Source: an uncultured Collinsella sp.
GTDB taxonomy: Bacteria > Actinomycetota > Coriobacteriia > Coriobacteriales > Coriobacteriaceae
DNA: 7,725 nucleotides
Direction: 5' to 3'
Assembly: GCA_902490095.1 (NCBI GenBank)
Contig: CABUCQ010000101.1
Coordinates: forward strand, 1-7,725
The notes under the pieces are model-generated. The model made no database searches. It was not told where the DNA came from and saw nothing but the letters and a program-made list of their open reading frames with translations. This document shows, in pieces, positions 6,069 through 7,725 of the stretch. A program made the position numbers and the translations under genes. Every line of letters starts with the position of its first letter. Positions within the stretch are counted from its first letter, which is position 1.

Positions 6069-6090
6069 ATGTTCACGAATAGGAATATAG
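6067..6090. promoter_or_regulatory. Candidate HipB operator 3
   Basis: The arms are CTATGTTC (6067-6074) and GAATATAG (6083-6090) with an 8-nt spacer. Its reverse complement has the same two arms as operator 2, so operators 2 and 3 form one larger dyad centred near 6059. It overlaps the end of the -10 element and stops just before the hipB ribosome binding site GGAGG (6093-6097). Confidence 0.7.
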
Positions 6091-6101
6091 CTGGAGGCAT
6101 G

Positions 6102-6392
6102 ATGAGAACGGTGACAACGATTAAAAAGCTGGATGGGCGCATCAAGCTCAAACCGTCGGAAGTCGCTTTCTCGGAGCGCGTGGTTTTCGATCCCGCCGAG
6201 ATGGGGAAAGCCCTTAGGCTCAGAAGGCGTGAGCTTGGCTTGACTCAACGCGATGTCGCGACTATGACGGGCCGCAGCCTTCGTGTGATTGGTGATATCG
6301 AGCGGGGGCGGACAACGGTCGAAATTGGTGTCATTTTCGATTACGCCTCCATCGTGGATATTGATTTTATTCTGAAGGTGAGGGGGAAATAA
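6102..6392 (+). CDS. hipB: HipB-type antitoxin and autorepressor, Xre family
   Basis: This 96-residue helix-turn-helix protein is the antitoxin of the pair. HipB-type proteins bind and neutralise the HipA kinase and, alone or with HipA, repress their own promoter. A basic N-terminal arm (1-30) precedes the Xre domain (about 32-80): MGKALRLRRRELGLTQRDVA is helix 1 to the turn, and TGRSLRVIGDIERGRTTV contains the recognition helix and the conserved IERGR. The end, VDIDFILKVRGK, looks like the C-terminal beta-strand of HipB. The ATG at 6102 is chosen over the adjacent in-frame ATG at 6099 because GGAGG ends 4 nt before it and only 1 nt before the other. A longer frame back to 6042 would run through the promoter and operator 3. 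The stop overlaps the hipA start by 1 nt. E. coli HipB is of similar size (88 residues). Confidence 0.9.
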   Translation: MRTVTTIKKLDGRIKLKPSEVAFSERVVFDPAEMGKALRLRRRELGLTQRDVATMTGRSLRVIGDIERGRTTVEIGVIFDYASIVDIDFILKVRGK

Positions 6393-7684
6393 TGGATGGC
6401 ACGCTGTTCGTTCACCGTGAGTTTAATGGGTCTTACCAGCTGGTTGGCATATTGGAGGAAAACGCGGGGCTTCCGATATTCACCTATAGCCCCAAATATC
6501 TCCAGAGCGGTGATGCGGCCCCGATTTCGACCTCGCTGCCGTTGTCGGCCGAGACATTTAGTCCGGACGCAACGGGCTTCTTTTTCTCCGGCATCATTCC
6601 GGAGGGGCAGCTCAACAGGGATCTTGAGAAAAGGGCGCGAGCGGAACGCGGAGATTACTTTAAGGTGCTCGATTTAGTCCGCGATGAACCTGTCGGCGCT
6701 CTGGTTTTGACGCGAGATCCTTCGGCCGACAGTCTCGAAATGGGCTATGAAGAGATAGGTGAGGAACAGCTAAGCGGGCTGGCATACGCGCCGGCGGAGG
6801 TTGCTTTTGATTTAGCGCTAGAGAGTCGAATCTCCCTTGCAGGTGCTCAGGCGAAGGTCGGTCTCTACCATACGGGCGATGATCCATGTGGCGGATGGTA
6901 CCTGCCTCATGGAGCGGCCCCATCTACGCACATTCTCAAGGCGGGATCGAAAACGTTCCCGGGCGAGACAGTGTGCGAAGCGATGTGCGTGAGGGCCGCC
7001 TCTCTGATGGACCTGTCGGCCGAAGAGTGTTTTCTTATCCGAGTTGAGGATGCCGAGCCAATTATCGCCGTGAGGCGATTTGACCGAGTAACGCCTGATG
7101 CTGGATGCTCGGTTGACGGATTGCCAATTCCATACCGTTTGCACCAGGAAGATGTTTGTCAAGCCAAGGGCATTTCGCGTGAGCTTAAATATGAGCCCAC
7201 GGGCGTCAATTACCTGGGGCTTATCGTCGATGCGGTGCGAAGGACGTCGACGAATCAAATGGAGGACAGGTTCCTTGTCGGCTATAACCAGCTGTTCGAC
7301 TATGCCGTAGGTAACTGCGATAACCATCTAAAGAACTGGTCGTTCGTGTGGGACGAAAGTTGGAAGCAGGTGAGGTTGGCGCCGCTCTATGACGTGCTGT
7401 GCACAACGGTTTATCCCAGTCTCGTTCGCGAGATGGGCGTCTCGTTTGGAGGGAGCCGCAAGATTGACGACGTAACGCGCGGGTCGGTGATGAGCCATAT
7501 GATCGGGGCGGGTTTGCCCGGGGGAATTGTTGCCGGAATGATTGCCGATACCTGCAATGAGGTTCCAGACGCGCTAAGAGACGCCGCGCGCGGTCTCAAA
7601 GAAGAGGGTTTTGCCGAGGCGGAGGTAATGTTCGAGAAGATCATTCCAGAAGTGCAAGCTCGTCTAAGCAGGATCGCCTTATAA
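6392..7684 (+). CDS. hipA: HipA-type serine/threonine kinase toxin
   Basis: HipA toxins phosphorylate essential translation factors (the glutamyl-tRNA synthetase GltX in E. coli) and cause growth arrest or persistence; the target here is unknown. The 430 residues form one full-length chain, so it is not a split HipS/HipT system. The N-terminal domain (about 1-110) contains FFFSGIIPEGQLNRDL (63-78) and PVGALVL. The kinase domain has SLAGAQAK (148-155), where S148 aligns with the autophosphorylated Ser150 of E. coli HipA, then THILK (179-183), RRFDR (228-232) and LHQEDVCQ (250-257). It also has the catalytic loop CDNHLKN (309-315) with D310, and the metal-binding D334 in PLYDV. The P-loop reads QAK rather than QEK. 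AGGGGG lies 5 nt before the ATG, which overlaps the hipB stop, so the two are translationally coupled. AGG and CGA arginine codons are common, unlike purH. All key residues are intact. Confidence 0.94.
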   Translation: MDGTLFVHREFNGSYQLVGILEENAGLPIFTYSPKYLQSGDAAPISTSLPLSAETFSPDATGFFFSGIIPEGQLNRDLEKRARAERGDYFKVLDLVRDEPVGALVLTRDPSADSLEMGYEEIGEEQLSGLAYAPAEVAFDLALESRISLAGAQAKVGLYHTGDDPCGGWYLPHGAAPSTHILKAGSKTFPGETVCEAMCVRAASLMDLSAEECFLIRVEDAEPIIAVRRFDRVTPDAGCSVDGLPIPYRLHQEDVCQAKGISRELKYEPTGVNYLGLIVDAVRRTSTNQMEDRFLVGYNQLFDYAVGNCDNHLKNWSFVWDESWKQVRLAPLYDVLCTTVYPSLVREMGVSFGGSRKIDDVTRGSVMSHMIGAGLPGGIVAGMIADTCNEVPDALRDAARGLKEEGFAEAEVMFEKIIPEVQARLSRIAL

Positions 7685-7685
7685 C

Positions 7686-7725
7686 AAAAAAGCGCCGCCC
7701 CAAACAAAAACGTGCCGCCCCAAAC
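7686..7725. repeat. Two tandem copies of a 20-bp unit at the window edge
   Basis: Copies at 7686-7705 and 7706-7725 agree at 18 of 20 positions; each is an A-tract followed by a GC-rich core ending CCGCCCCAAAC. They begin right after the hipA stop and run to the window edge, so more copies may follow. On the minus strand each copy reads as a G-rich tract followed by a T-run. This could be part of a terminator for a convergent gene, or the start of a short tandem array. Confidence 0.5.

Noticed and set aside
5989..6090. CRISPR array, suggested by regularly spaced repeats
   Set aside because: The units are palindromic dyads with a 15-bp gap, only three copies, and no cas genes; the position in front of hipB explains them as operators.
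6042..6101. ATG start giving HipB 20 extra residues
   Set aside because: Those codons cover the probable -10 element and operator 3, so they are upstream of or within the promoter.

Overview
The window looks like chromosome from a Coriobacteriia actinobacterium of Collinsella type. Evidence is the GC-rich coding regions with strong C/G third positions, the PurH sequence, and long gaps full of inverted repeats. The genus is an inference from style, not something the sequence proves.

Layout. Positions 1-508 hold no gene I can support. They carry an AT-richer block bounded by a long inverted repeat (129-364), with a terminator-like hairpin inside it (195-240), and then degenerate GTCCC-containing units up to the end of the next gene. 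A GNAT-family N-acetyltransferase is on the minus strand (509-1150). It diverges from purH (1428-3035), the bifunctional enzyme for the last two steps of IMP synthesis. After purH come three structures in a row: a stop-proximal hairpin, a roughly 100-nt REP-like palindrome, and a Rho-independent terminator (3238-3271). Next is an unrecognised 235-residue soluble protein (3313-4020), then a compact element with two interleaved inverted repeats (4019-4069).

The second half holds two regulatory modules. Positions 4200-5924 encode a BceR-like response regulator and a BceS-like intramembrane-sensing histidine kinase, separated by only 9 nt. No BceAB-type ABC transporter lies in the window, although such kinases normally sense through one. 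Positions 6102-7684 encode a complete hipBA toxin-antitoxin pair: an Xre-type antitoxin/repressor and a HipA Ser/Thr kinase with its catalytic residues, joined by a 1-nt stop/start overlap. HipBA uses AGG/CGA arginine codons far more than purH does, which suggests horizontal acquisition.

The clearest regulatory signal is in front of hipB: three 24-bp palindromes of form CTATATTC-N8-GAACATAG, spaced exactly 39 bp centre to centre. The last two flank and overlap a TATACT -10 element. This looks like an autoregulatory HipB/HipBA operator array with its own sequence, analogous to but different from the E. coli TATCC-N8-GGATA operators. The window ends in two copies of a 20-bp direct repeat just after hipA.
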